The position numbers were made by a program, and so were the translations under genes. Of a stretch of 64,000 bases of DNA, positions 23,035 through 33,595 are shown piece by piece. This DNA is from Trichaptum fuscoviolaceum. Taxonomy: Eukaryota > Basidiomycota > Agaricomycetes > Hymenochaetales > Trichaptaceae. The notes beneath the pieces were generated by a model. It worked only from the letters and a program-made list of their open reading frames with translations. It ran no database searches and had not been told where the DNA came from. The DNA lies in NCBI GenBank assembly GCA_910574455.1, contig CAJSYZ010000005.1, forward strand, positions 5,394,001 through 5,458,000, in the 5' to 3' direction. Numbering within the stretch: the first letter of the stretch is position 1; the number at the start of each line of letters is the position of its first letter.

Positions 23035-23619
23035 GCCCCTTCCTCAACTCCCCCACCATGCGCACAAACTCTCTCATCTCATCCTCTTGCACTACCTTGA
23101 GGCTTGTCATTTTCTTCAACCTTGGCGCTGTCTCCTTCACATACGACATCTTCCATGCGCTGCTCTCCTGCACTTTGTACTAAATTATGTCGTAACAGAT
23201 CTGGGCGGAATGGGAGACAGAGGTCTGCACGAGCATGGCACAGGAGTTCAAGGCTGGTGAGTTTATTCTCCTTCTCAATCCTTTTACTTCACGTTATTTA
23301 CATACCATTTGATACAGAATCCTAGCTCACACCGTTTACAGCGCACGCAAGATGGTGCAATTCTGGAACACCGCCAGACAGCACCACCACCATTGCCATC
23401 GCACTCCTGCTACTAGTAGTACCCAGCATCGACATGATGACTTCCCACGTGGGGTCTGACACTGGCATCACAGGCCCTCCGTCGTCACCACTGACAGCCA
23501 TGGTCAGGTTGGAAACTAGAGACTTCCGGAGACACTTTCATTGTTGTGGGGACTGGTAAGTAGCCCTAGTAGTTATCCGCTATTGCAACAATAGCTCATG
23601 ACCCGATGAACACAACTAC

Positions 23620-24715
23620 ATGACTGGCTGATGCTATGGTTGTTGAAGCGCTTAGAATGCCAGCACGCTTACGAGTTCGAGACGACAGCGTGCACCATCT
23701 TGCCGGGCAAGTCTTCTTTCAGAGACAAGTCATTCGGAGATGAGGAGCTCAAAGGCTTCCAGTTTGCCTCACCAGACGACCATCAAATTCATATCTATTT
23801 CGCTGATTCCATGGCTCATGGCGGGGATTTAAGAGATGCTCCTTGCCGACACAAGGGACTTCTTGCAATCAGAGAAGGTATGTACATAAAGTGCCACACA
23901 TCGACTGAAAGTTTAACCTCTCTTTCTGAATCAGTGGTGCGCTGACCGTGGTAACCGCTCTCGTCGCGACAATTTCCTCTATCGTGTCCCTGGCTTGGGC
24001 AGATCATCGTTGATCCATGCCCTTGCTGGCGCGCTCATGCTCGACATTCTCGCCATCTCACGTTCCGCTCTTTGGATGAACGATGTGACGTTGTCGTCGC
24101 TTATGGGCCGTGTGCCTGCCCCGTGAATTGTCCTTCTCGAGGACCTTGACGCTGCATTCACTCGCTCAACTTCGCGCGACGGGTCCTCAACCTGTGTTCC
24201 TGGTGGTAAGAAGAAGAGCTCTTTGTTGTCCGACAACAAGGATAAGATGACGATGATGACGACAATGAAGAAATTGGCAAGAAGAAGAAAAGCAAGAAAT
24301 ATGACACTCTATCCGACGTGAACACGCTCTCTCTTTCTGGCTTTCTTAATGCACTTGATGGTGTCGCCGCTGCTGTTGGCCGCTTCCTCGTCCCGTCGCA
24401 GCGACGAACCATCTTGAGCGTTTCGACCCCGCGCTCTCGCACCCCGGTGGTATGGATGTTTGGATCGAGTTCAAAAGCGCAAGCCCTAGGCAGGCTCAAG
24501 CGCTCTTCTGCGACTTCTTCCTGTACGCGGACGTCAAGAAGCCCGAGATCCCAAACGCGAAGGCGAGCTCGATGGGATCAGCCTCCCCACCCCACCCCAT
24601 CCTCTGGATCGATTTCGGAAATTCCGGTGTCGGTATTTGCGTCCGATGCCTCGAGTACCGCAACCTTGAGCTCGAGCTCATTGATGAGAGGTGCGTCAAA
24701 CAGTCTACCTGACGT
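23620..24715 (+). pseudogene. decayed BCS1-like AAA ATPase (copy 1)
   Basis: Fragments in changing frames spell a BCS1-type AAA protein. They include a loop-forming stretch before the AAA core, then YRVPGLGRSSLIHALAGALMLDI (Walker A with its Lys replaced by Arg), SSLMGRVPAP, a stop, then IVLLEDLDAAFTRS (Walker B), VNTLSLSGFLNALDGVAAA, and MDVWIEFKSASPRQAQALF. At least two in-frame stops and several frameshifts are present. Functional relatives remodel respiratory complex III in the mitochondrial inner membrane, but fungal paralogues are numerous. The same lesions are shared by copy 2, so decay preceded the duplication. Confidence 0.85.
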
Positions 24716-24749
24716 TGGCAAAGCAGCTCACGACGCAAATTGCGAATTC

Positions 24750-25606
24750 GAATGCCAGTGCCAGCCTGAGTGTTTTGGTGTCGTGGGAAATTACTCAAAA
24801 GGCCTAAGTTACAGGATATGTTGATTTTTTACAACAGAATGCACAGTGCATTCACCATTCTAACTTTGCAGAAAGCTTCTTTAGATGTCTTACTATACAT
24901 CATAAAATTATCAAGAGTATCTGATTAGTTGTTCAGAAGATATTACAGAAAGAATGTCAGATTCATGAATTAAAAGCAAATTTTGGCTTTATTTGGCATT
25001 TTTGAGGTACTCGGCACTTTCAAGAGCCATGCAGGCAATAACCAGTCATGAAACTCCTATAGTAGGACAAGTAGACATATAGCTATATGCTGCTAAATTT
25101 TGAAGCTTTATGGGTTTGAGATGAGAGTTTCCGGCAGCATATAAAGACGAAAATGATGCCAAATTTGGTAACCCCGAGAACACTGAAAGTCCTTGTTATC
25201 TTCTTACTTCAAGTTTGATTGAGAATTTCCTTTCTTTTTATACTATTATACGTAGAACAAAGATGCAGTTATACACACATATTTATAGAATTTTTGCTGC
25301 TATGTGGAAGTAATAAAACTCGAAAAACCAGAAATCAGGGGGGTGACAATCATCTTTAGTACTACTACTAGTAGTAACCGGCTGTACTAGTAGTAACTTA
25401 GTAAGCCTGAGTAGTACTACTAGTACTAGTACTAGTAGTAGTAGTAAGCACTGCCAGTGCCATGGCACTGCCAGCCTGAGTGCCACTGGTTGAAGACGAC
25501 GCACTCAGTTTCCCACTGCATTCTTTCCCATTTCGTCCCAATAGTACTACCTATTCATCTTGAACTCGAAAGCACAACAGCAACGACTTCAACTTGAATC
25601 AGCATC
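24750..25606. other. intergenic, AT-rich then word-rich
   Basis: Positions 24830-25320 are A/T-rich with no coding signal. Positions 25355-25510 contain a dense cluster of ACTAGTACTAGTAGTAGT and CACTGCCAGTGCCATGGCACTGCC words, just upstream of the protease gene start. Confidence 0.5.
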
Positions 25607-28541
25607 ATGCTGGCATCATCCAAGCCATCGCGTAGAAATCCGATTCCGCGTGAGTCCTACAGCTTTCTACTACGTTCTCCTATACCGGCAGCAATGATTA
25701 ATGAGATATCCAGCTTTGCCAAGGGAAGGCTTTGATTTGATAGAATTGTCTCGGCAGATCACGGGCTTTCACCCATCCAACGAGGAAAATAGTATTCAAT
25801 CTGCAAGGCAGAGACTAGAAGGTGTCATCGATGGCATATGGCCAGGTGAGTCCTACTTTCTCCTTCGCCGGTAGTCCTGCTTTGTTGACTACTTCTACTC
25901 GTGGCAGAGAATCAGAGTCTGAGCGGATCAATAGTGCCTCATAGAACCCCTCGGATGCCAACAAACACTCACACTGGCATGTCGACTCGCGAAGTTGACA
26001 CTGTCCGACCTGGCAGTACTTCCCCAACTCAGGCGCCTACCGTCGTACAGGCTCACTGTACACTGGCACCAAATCGCGCCACACGAAGGGAAACTATCTC
26101 GCCTTTAGAACAGGAGGAATATTACTATGGCCTGGAGGGGGCTCCTCGCCTGGTCGGGCGCACCGGCGGCGACTGGGAACGGACTAACATGCGGAAATGC
26201 GTAGGGGTTGTGGGTGATCACCGCATTACTGAGTTCTGGGATGCAGACTTGTTCCCGAAAATATTGCCGATATTCAAGGCACTATATCTCGAGGGGCACG
26301 GAAAGGCGAACCTATTTGAGGTTAACCGCGTTGGCCTCGAACGCCCTGCCAGTGTGGGCATTAGACACGAGTGGCCCGCTGAAAATGAGTGGCCCGTCGT
26401 TGTTATGATCGGAGTTGATACGGAGCCCAGTCTCCACCCTAAAGTGGGATGCTGGGCTGCGGAGAGGGTGAAGGACATACTATGGGAGCTCGCAATTTAT
26501 GATGTCGAGGTCGAGATTAGGGAACGACTTATCAAACGGGCTTCCGGCGATAACACAGATGGCCCTGCTAATATGAAGCGTAACCGTACTCAGGCTGGTG
26601 ACGATGACGTTCCTGAGGCTGTCGATGGCAATCACCACCTAAAGCGCCCTAGACCATCTTTCACTCCGTCTGCCCCCGGTCAGAGCATCAACGACCCTCA
26701 TAGTGACTCTGACGCCGCTCACGGTGTTCAAGGCCAAGGCTGGCCTACAGGATCGAAAAATATCTCGTCCACTCACGCCAGCCGCTACCGCCTGATCCCA
26801 GCAAGCCCTATGGTTCTTGAGCCACGTATAATGGGCAACTATAAAGATCGCCATACCGCCAACACGTACTTACAGCGCCTTGCTGCGCCTTTCACCACAT
26901 GTGTTGGGATATGCCTTGGCATCACTGAGACCAGGGGCAAAACGCAGTATGACAGCTATTCAACCGGGTCACTGTTTGGGATTAAGATACAAAACGAGAA
27001 GCCCATCTTATATGCCCTCGGTTGTCGACATGGCACCATTCCATTTAATTTACAGTTCTATCTTCATCCGCAGCCTGAGGATTCTGAAAGCGACTTGGAG
27101 GATGCCAGCTTGAAGAAAGGCAAGAAATCCAATAAGAAGGGCAAGAAGGGCGTCAAAGGGAACAAGAAGGGCAACAAAACATCGAAAGGCGCTGGCAAGA
27201 ACTATAAAATCACGGAAGCCTCTCACTACATCGACTACAAACATGACGAGAACTCGAATTATAAGGCCTATGTTTCGCTGTTCACGCAGAAGAAGCTGGC
27301 TGACCACTTACCAATGATGGAACGCGAGTTGGAAAATCAGAGGAAAGATTTCAATCTTCTCGTGGATAAGGAGATCATAAAAGATCGTAATGTAATGAAG
27401 ATAGTCCAAAAGGAATGCGATGACGCGACAGCTTTCTTCAAGAAGGTCGAGGGATGCGAATCGAATGTCCAGTGTATGGAGCAGTTTGGATATGTCGAAT
27501 TCTCTCCGGGAAGATTCAATCGGTTTAATGAGGAAGGTGACGCGAAGAAGCCGAGGACTAACAAGCACCCCTATGCATCGGACTGGGCGTTGATCAGGAT
27601 TTGTGACGACCGTCTCCCATCTGACATGGATATTCTCTGCAACCAGCATCGGAAGGGGCAATTTTGGAATTATGCAGACTTGAGAAGGTATGAACCAAAG
27701 AGCATGTGTGGTTCAGCTGCTTTCGACGACATTCTGGAGTTCATGGGATGGAAGGAAGGCACTCAAGTACATGATGGTCTGGTGCATATCAAAGATTTCA
27801 CGAAACCGCGCGACATCTACAGCCGTCTTTATCAAGAAGAAACGGACGAACAAGCGATTAAAGATAAGCAGCTCCATAGAGCACTAGAGCGAATGATGGC
27901 ACAAAGGTCGTATCCTCGAAGCTTGAAACAAGACGGGTATATAAGTTTGGTTGGACAACTGGCCACACAGTGGGCGTTTATAACAATATCACTTCCTACT
28001 GGGTCGATCTTACACTAGAATATGATGTCACAGTCTCCGGTGAAGGCAAACGTCGCAAAACCTGTGGAATCAAAGAAGGTGTAAAGGGCGTCGAGAGTTG
28101 CTGGCAGGCGGTCCTGCAATTTCCACCCGGCAAGCACTTCGGTGGTCCTAGCCGTATATTTGGAGACCAAGGTGATTCCGGAAGCTTGGTCATCGACCAG
28201 GATGCCAACGCACTTGGTACAATCACCTTTGTTACGACTTCGACCGAATGGCTACTCGATGGGTTCACTTACGGAGTCCCTATTTGGCAACAATTGTCGG
28301 AGATGCGCACCTCGGCTTCGGTTACGGTGATATTCATTTCGGATTCGAATCACAAGAGGATGATGCAGTGATGTCGGAACTTGCGGAATATCATCCACAG
28401 ATTAAGGTAACTAGGGCTTACAAGGGCTCGAGTACATGGAAAGCGTGGTCTAATGAGGAGCACCACAAGGTTGAGCGAGAACGAAAAGCATTGGGACCGT
28501 TTAATTCACTTAGACCGCAGACTCGGAGTCAGACGAAGTAG
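25607..28541 (+). CDS. trypsin-like serine protease family protein with frame changes near the 3' end
   Basis: Exons are 25607-25649 (MLASSKPSRRNPIP), 25714-25845 and 25908 onward. The N-terminal domain has the agaricomycete pattern RTGGDWERTNMRKCVGVVGDHRI...FWDADLFPKI and YDVEVEIRERLI. The protease core shows a candidate triad: His in LYALGCRHGTIPF, Asp in ASDWALIRI, Ser in FGDQGDSGSLVID. A Lys/Gly insert (KKGKKSNKKGKK) lies between His and Asp. Near 27860 the frame must change to reach KFGWTTGHTVGVYNN; a short intron ending at CATAG or a frameshift would do it. A second change near 28290-28300 links IWQQL to VGDAHLGFGYGD. No signal peptide is seen, so it is probably intracellular. Substrate unknown. 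It is probably functional if the frame changes are introns, otherwise decaying. Confidence 0.7.
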
Positions 28542-29083
28542 CCTGAGGACTCAGGCTTGTACTCATACTATTTCTAACTGTTTTCTTTTCGTAGTATTAC
28601 CTCATACCAGTGCATACCACTAGTATTCAAGTTGTGTCTTTGTATGTTTGTCTCCTGTTCTGTGTTCGTCGACCTTATACTTGTGTTTTCTGTGCATCGG
28701 TATTCAAGTTGTTGTATGACTGTATGTAAATAAAAAACGATATGAATTGTTTACTAACTATTCCGAGTCGGACTTGGACTCACTGGCACCAGTGATGCTC
28801 TAATTACTGCTCGATAAATTCACGACTGGCTCGAATCCGGGTCTACCAACCTGAAGACCGAACATCGTTACGGGTCACTGTTCGGCAACTTGAACTTTTG
28901 AGCTGAACTTGAAGTCCCACGACTCGGTCTCAGGCTCTGACTCGGAAGTTCTTCCGATTCGGAGGTCAGCTTGAAGTCGGAAACTACTAGTACTAGTAAA
29001 CTAAGCCTGAGGGGCGAAGGTCGGTCCGGCTACTACTACAACTGCTCTGCTCGACAACTATTAGGTATAATAATTTTAATGGA

Positions 29084-29300
29084 ATGACCGGTTGTTATTC
29101 TCGGGACGTTCTAGGTCAGAGGGAACTGGACGGCTTGACTTATGCTATTGCCTTCTGGCAGACGAGAGGAGCTGGAACAAATGGGCTTTGCGACCAACCT
29201 TGATTCAAAGACAGACACGCAACTTGGTAGTATTGTTTTCCCGACTCCGAGTCAGCAAGAGCCCGACGTGGACATCGCCGCTCGCCTTTTCCCAGACTGA
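29084..29300 (+). pseudogene. C-terminal fragment of a trypsin-like protease (copy 2)
   Basis: Same fragment as at 22816-23034, but 2 bases are missing near 29163. This breaks the frame after LDGLTYAIAFWQT. Confidence 0.6.
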
Positions 29301-29886
29301 GCCCCTTCCTCAACTCCCCCACCATGCGCACAAACTCTCTCATCTCATCCTCTTGCACTACCTTGAGGCTTGTCATTTTCTTCAACCTTGGCGCTGTCTC
29401 CTTCACATACGACATCTTCCATGCGCTGCTCTCCTGCACTTTGTACTAAATTATGTCGTAACAGATCTGGGCGGAATGGGAGACAGAGGTCTGCACGAGC
29501 ATGGCACAGGAGTTCAAGGCTGGTGAGTTTATTCTCCTTCTCAATCCTTTTACTTCACGTTATTTACATACCATTTGATACAGAATCCTAGCTCACACCG
29601 TTTACAGCGCACGCAAGATGGTGCAATTCTGGAACACCGCCAGACAGCACCACCACCATTGCCATCGCACTCCTGCTACTAGTAGTACCCAGCATCGACA
29701 TGATGACTTCCCACGTGGGGTCTGACACTGGCATCACAGGCCCTCCGTCGTCACCACTGACAGCCATGGTCAGGTTGGAAACTAGAGACTTCCGGAGACA
29801 CTTTCATTGTTGTGGGGACTGGTAAGTAGCCCTAGTAGTTATCCGCTATTGCAACAATAGCTCATGACCCGATGAACACAACTACA

Positions 29887-30982
29887 TGACTGGCTGATGC
29901 TATGGTTGTTGAAGCGCTTAGAATGCCAGCACGCTTACGAGTTCGAGACGACAGCGCGCACCATCTTGCCGGGCAAGTCTTCTTTCAGAGACAAGTCATT
30001 CGGAGATGAGGAGCTCAAAGGCTTCCAGTTTGCCTCACCAGACGACCATCAAATTCATATCTATTTCGCTGATTCAATGGCTCATGGCGGGGATTTAAGA
30101 GATGCTCCTTGCCGACACAAGGGACTTCTTGCAATCAGAGAAGGTATGTACATAAAGTGCCACACATCGACTGAAAGTTTAACCTCTCTTTCTGAATCAG
30201 TGGTGCGCTGACCGTGGTAACCGCTCTCGTCGCGACAATTTCCTCTATCGTGTCCCTGGCTTGGGCAGATCATCGTTGATCCATGCCCTTGCTGGCGCGC
30301 TCATGCTCGACATTCTCGCCATCTCACGTTCCGCTCTTTGGATGAACGATGTGACGTTGTCGTCGCTTATGGGCCGTGTGCCTGCCCCGTGAATTGTCCT
30401 TCTCGAGGACCTTGACGCTGCATTCACTCGCTCAACTTCGCGCGACGGGTCCTCAACCTGTGTTCCTGGTGGTAAGAAGAAGAGCTCTTTGTTGTCCGAC
30501 AACAAGGATAAGATGACGATGATGACGACAATGAAGAAATTGGCAAGAAGAAGAAAAGCAAGAAATATGACACTCTATCCGACGTGAACACGCTCTCTCT
30601 TTCTGGCTTTCTTAATGCACTTGATGGTGTCGCCGCTGCTGTTGGCCGCTTCCTCGTCCCGTCGCAGCGACGAACCATCTTGAGCGTTTCGACCCCGCGC
30701 TCTCGCACCCCGGTGGTATGGATGTTTGGATCGAGTTCAAAAGCGCAAGCCCTAGGCAGGCTCAAGCGCTCTTCTGCGACTTCTTCCTGTACGCGGACGT
30801 CAAGAAGCCCGAGATCACCAAACGCGAAGGCGAGCTCGATGGGATCAGCCTCCCCACCCCACCCCATCCTCTGGATCGATTTCGGAAATTCCGGTGTCGG
30901 TATTTGCGTCCGATGCCTCGAGTACCGCAACCTTGAGCTCGAGCTCATTGATGAGAGGTGCGTCAAACAGTCTACCTGACGT
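29887..30982 (+). pseudogene. decayed BCS1-like AAA ATPase (copy 2)
   Basis: Carries the same stops, frameshifts and Walker A Lys-to-Arg change as copy 1. One private base difference near 30817 shifts the frame of the final segment. Non-functional. Confidence 0.85.
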
Positions 30983-31065
30983 TGGCAAAGCAGCTCACGA
31001 CGCAAATTGCGAATTCATCAAACGGGAAAAAGTATTACTTCATCTTAGATATCGTTCAAGTAGTC

Positions 31066-31212
31066 ATGTCCTATTCCTCGACAAACACCTCTGTGCCACC
31101 ACCATTGCCGCCGAAACGGAGATCGCTCGGTTTCAATATGCAGAATAAGTCGATTATCGGCCGACAGCGCAATCCCCCCAGCTCTAAGGACAAGAAACGC
31201 TCCTTCATTTAA
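31066..31212 (+). CDS. small proline-rich basic ORF (48 aa)
   Basis: Starts ATG 31066 (MSYSSTNTSVPPPLPPKRRS) and ends SKDKKRSFI at 31212. It has a PPPLPPKRR motif resembling an SH3-binding peptide with a basic patch. It lies just beyond the end of repeat copy 2. It could be a terminal exon of a lost gene or chance. No function assigned. Confidence 0.25.
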   Translation: MSYSSTNTSVPPPLPPKRRSLGFNMQNKSIIGRQRNPPSSKDKKRSFI

Positions 31213-31216
31213 ACTA

Positions 31217-31771
31217 CTTCTTCCATAGCGGATTGGGATGCATTGATCCCATTTCCCACATTGGCATGGTTCCGGTTTCGAGTTGTATCCAGGGATGACT
31301 GATTGTATGACGGCTTACTCGTGGCTTTGCCTTCTAGAGCTGATGGAACAGCTTCTTGTGCAGTGGGCTATGTCTTCCTGACTTCTTCGGAGTTAACCTG
31401 ACTCACTTTCTTGTTTGTTTGTGCATAAAATGAAAAGAAGCCTCATAATCGAGTCATCTAGAAGAAATCCTTCTTATCTCCTGTCAGTTCAGCTTGAGGT
31501 TTATCCGAGCCATAGTATAATGCACTGATAGATTCCTCTCTTCTTTTCCCAGAAGAATAAGGCATCAGAAAAATGCGTGCAAGAGCTTTGTATAAATGTG
31601 AACTCGGAGTGGGTGTCGCCCCTCCCCGCCACCCACCCACCCATTCAACCCTTCGCCATGAACTTTTATCACATTCTGTTGGGGCTCCACATGCTCCTAT
31701 TGATTGACCATGCTGTGCTTCGAGTACGCATCGCGCGAAGACTTCCTTGGACACAAAGGAGGATATCTAGG
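31217..31771. other. intergenic, nothing firm
   Basis: Possible upstream exon of the exonuclease gene (an open frame from 31577 through NFYHILLGLHMLL to RRISRMQKT) but not convincing. No repeats or RNA genes seen. Confidence 0.35.
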
Positions 31772-32703
31772 ATGCAAAAAACTGTACTTACTTTCTATTT
31801 CCTCTCAAAATCACTGCACTGACTTTTTGCCAGCTTTACAAATGGACACAATATCTCCTCGACTACCTGGGGGTTCCGCCAACGCCTCTTCTTCAACTTC
31901 GCAGTTATACACTCGGACCTCTTGTTCCTGAAGTATGTCTGACCACCGCGACGATGGAGAATGCCGTAGACGTCATCTATGCTTCCTTGCCGGATGCCCC
32001 GGAACGACGCTTCGTTGCCCTCGACATTGAATGGGCGAGTAACGTACCAGGACTATATCGCGTGGACCTCATCCAACTCGCGGTTCAGCAACATGTGTTC
32101 CTCCTCCGGACTCATCTACTTAATGCTCTTCCCCCAAGATTGGAACAATTATTAGGTGATGAAACTGTATGGAAAGTGTCAGCAGGAATCGCTGGTACGA
32201 GAGTCCCATTTCTTCTCTCATTATGCGGCATAACTGAACTAATTGGCAGGTGATGCAACTCGCATCAGGAATAAATTTGGCGTTCCCGTGACCTCCTGCG
32301 TCGATTTGACAGATTGGGCGCGCCTCGTCTACCCCGATTTCTGGCCAAGAACGCCAACTTGGCTCCAGCTGCTTCTGAACCCCCGTCTCTGGTTCAAGTT
32401 TCCGCAACCGTTTATAAAGCTGGAGGAGATGGCGGGCAGACTCCTGCAGACAAACATCGAAAAAGATGTCTTGGTCACGATGAGCAATTGGGCCGAAGTT
32501 GAGCTGTCGGCTGCTCAAGTCCATTGTAAGTTATCCTTTTCAAGTTGTCACTCAGGCTGACCATCTTCTCACTTGCATCTGCTCTATTAGATGCGGCAAT
32601 CGACGCGCACAGCACGTTTGCTGTTGCTTCCGTCTTGAATCAAGATGCCTTGGCCTTACCGGAAACAGTAATCCATCACTTCCCAATGCTCGATATTGAG
32701 TAG
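31772..32703 (+). CDS. stand-alone DEDDy 3'-5' exonuclease (WRN/RNase D-like fold)
   Basis: Predicted exons are 31772-31786 (tentative start, MQKT), 31834-32194, 32250-32525 and 32591-32703. The splice joints preserve frame and rebuild the three exonuclease motifs. Exo I is FVALDIEWA (D-x-E). Exo II follows GDATRIRNKFGVPVTSCVDLTD. Exo III is YAAIDAHSTF, whose Tyr is created exactly at the last splice junction. The protein is about 255 aa and lacks helicase or HRDC domains, so it is a single-domain exonuclease acting on DNA or RNA 3' ends. It is the last gene before the right end of the giant element, so it is cargo or captured host sequence. The N-terminus is uncertain. Confidence 0.78.
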
Positions 32704-33329
32704 GCTGAGGCCCGTTTGAATAGTGCTAACGGTGTTATCTTGTTGAGTAAATTGTTGAGTGTATGCTCTTGTCTTCAAAAGTTGCCAGGAGCATCGTGAT
32801 TGTATCTATTATTGAATTGCTTCTCGTTGAATGATCATTGTAGACTGAGGTTGTCAATGGTGTTTGCTGTCGCTTTCAAGATGTCATGAAGATGAAGGTA
32901 GCTTGAAATCTCAAAACAGAGGTTCAAGTTCACTTGAGTACAGTAGTGGTAGTAGTAAATCTCACTTGAGTCTGACTTGCCGCCTGATGTACAGCTTCCC
33001 TCCTTACGCACTGATTTTGTCCTGAAACGCCGTTTTAAGGCCATCAGGCAGCCAGGCAACACTTCAGGCAGGCATGACAACGCTTCAACCCATTTAAGGA
33101 AGCTTCAGGACGCGCCAGCCGCCGTTAGCAATCTCTGATGTATTACACTTGAGCACTGAAATCCTGACTTGCATTCTGATGCACTGAGAGACGGCTTGCA
33201 TCCTGAAACACTCCTTATTTCAGTGAGATAAGGCAATCAGTGTATTTTCAGACGAAGTAGCGACCCTTCAGACAGGTGCCAGCCAAATCAGGACGCGTCA
33301 GGACGCGTCAGTCGCCGTAAGCAAAAGGA
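32704..33329. other. right subterminal repeat zone of the giant element
   Basis: No gene. It is rich in TCCTGA/TCAGGA words, including a direct repeat of TCAGGACGCG (33290-33310). CTTATTTCA (33214-33222) and CCTGAAACAC (33202-33211) are inverted copies of words in the left subterminal zone. The arrangement supports a true transposon end. Confidence 0.6.
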
Positions 33330-33344
33330 AGTTTCCCTGATGCA
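33330..33344 (-). repeat. right end of giant element: 13-bp TIR plus CA target duplication
   Basis: AGTTTCCCTGATG (33330-33342) is the exact reverse complement of the left TIR. CA (33343-33344) duplicates 5829-5830. Confidence 0.87.
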
Positions 33345-33482
33345 GATGTCGTTCACCGTCGACCACGGGATTCCAAATTCGGCAGAAACTTCTGATATTT
33401 TTGCACCGGCCATAATAGCTCCAACAATGCGGTTTTTTGTTGGAGAGTCATATTGAGATCGTGAAGAATTAGTTCTAGGCAT
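33343..33482 (-). pseudogene. Tc1/mariner transposase, N-terminal 46 codons
   Basis: It begins MPRTNSSRSQYDSPTKNR at ATG 33482 and contains the first helix-turn-helix (IVGAIMAGAKISEVSAEFG, IPWSTVNDI). The homologous frame ends at 33343-33345, where the giant element begins. Joined to the C-terminal part ending at 5828 it gives 352 codons including the stop, in phase. Confidence 0.9.
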
Positions 33483-33560
33483 TAAGAGAGTATTATAGAA
33501 GACGTAGTAATTGTACAGAACGAAAACATTGAACACGAAGATTTTTTGCGCTTGATTACA

Positions 33561-33595
33561 TAATACAAATCACGGTTACTTTTTGTAACCGGTTG
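33561..33595 (-). repeat. right terminal inverted repeat of the Tc1-like element
   Basis: Ends GTAACCGGTTG at 33595, followed by TA (33596-33597), and mirrors the left end at 4739. Confidence 0.88.

Larger units (their letters stand above)
22291..24749 (+). repeat. 2.46-kb direct repeat, copy 1
   Basis: Nearly identical to 28559-31016 and in the same orientation. Differences noticed are single substitutions (for example at 22298, 23695 and 23810), a 2-base length difference near 22897, and a 1-base difference near 24552. It starts just past the stop of gene B and ends at GCGAATTC, where the copies diverge sharply. It carries a protease-tail fragment and a BCS1-like pseudogene. Confidence 0.95.
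28559..31016 (+). repeat. 2.46-kb direct repeat, copy 2
   Basis: Second copy of 22291-24749, starting 18 bases after the stop of the protease gene. Both copies thus sit directly behind a cargo gene. The right border is GCGAATTC, after which the copies diverge completely. Confidence 0.95.
5831..33342 (+). mobile_element. giant cargo-carrying Plavaka (CACTA/EnSpm-related) transposon, 27,512 bp
   Basis: The borders are exact. On the left, CATCAGGGAAACT begins at 5831; on the right, its reverse complement AGTTTCCCTGATG ends at 33342. CA flanks both sides (5829-5830 and 33343-33344) as a 2-bp target duplication. The flanks are the two halves of one Tc1 transposase gene in the same orientation, split between the Ile and Trp codons of ...STVNDI-WKKF. 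Both subterminal zones share words (TGAAATAAG, GTGTTTCAGG). The interior holds a Plavaka transposase, its divergent accessory gene and several cargo genes. Mobilisation of the whole unit by this transposase is inference; the borders and nesting are seen directly. Confidence 0.88.
4739..33595 (-). mobile_element. Tc1/mariner-type element, split by a 27.5-kb insertion
   Basis: The ends are inverted copies: CAACCGGTTAC...AAAAAGTGACCGTGAT at 4739 and its complement, ending GTAACCGGTTG at 33595. Each end is bordered by TA (4737-4738 and 33596-33597), the Tc1/mariner target duplication. Excluding the inner insertion and one CA copy, the element measures about 1,343 bp, a normal Tc1 length. It carries one minus-strand DDE transposase gene, now in two pieces. 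The left TIR has three extra bases after CAACCGGTTAC relative to the right. The element lies within an exon of the coiled-coil host gene. Confidence 0.92.

Noticed and set aside
23816..31005. Minus-strand frames within the BCS1 modules, up to 193 codons
   Set aside because: Antisense to recognisable AAA motifs; present in both copies only because the DNA is duplicated.
5831..33342. Reading the 27.5-kb insertion as a Helitron or Starship
   Set aside because: It has TIRs and a 2-bp target duplication, and no Rep/helicase or tyrosine recombinase was seen; the resident transposase is Plavaka-type.
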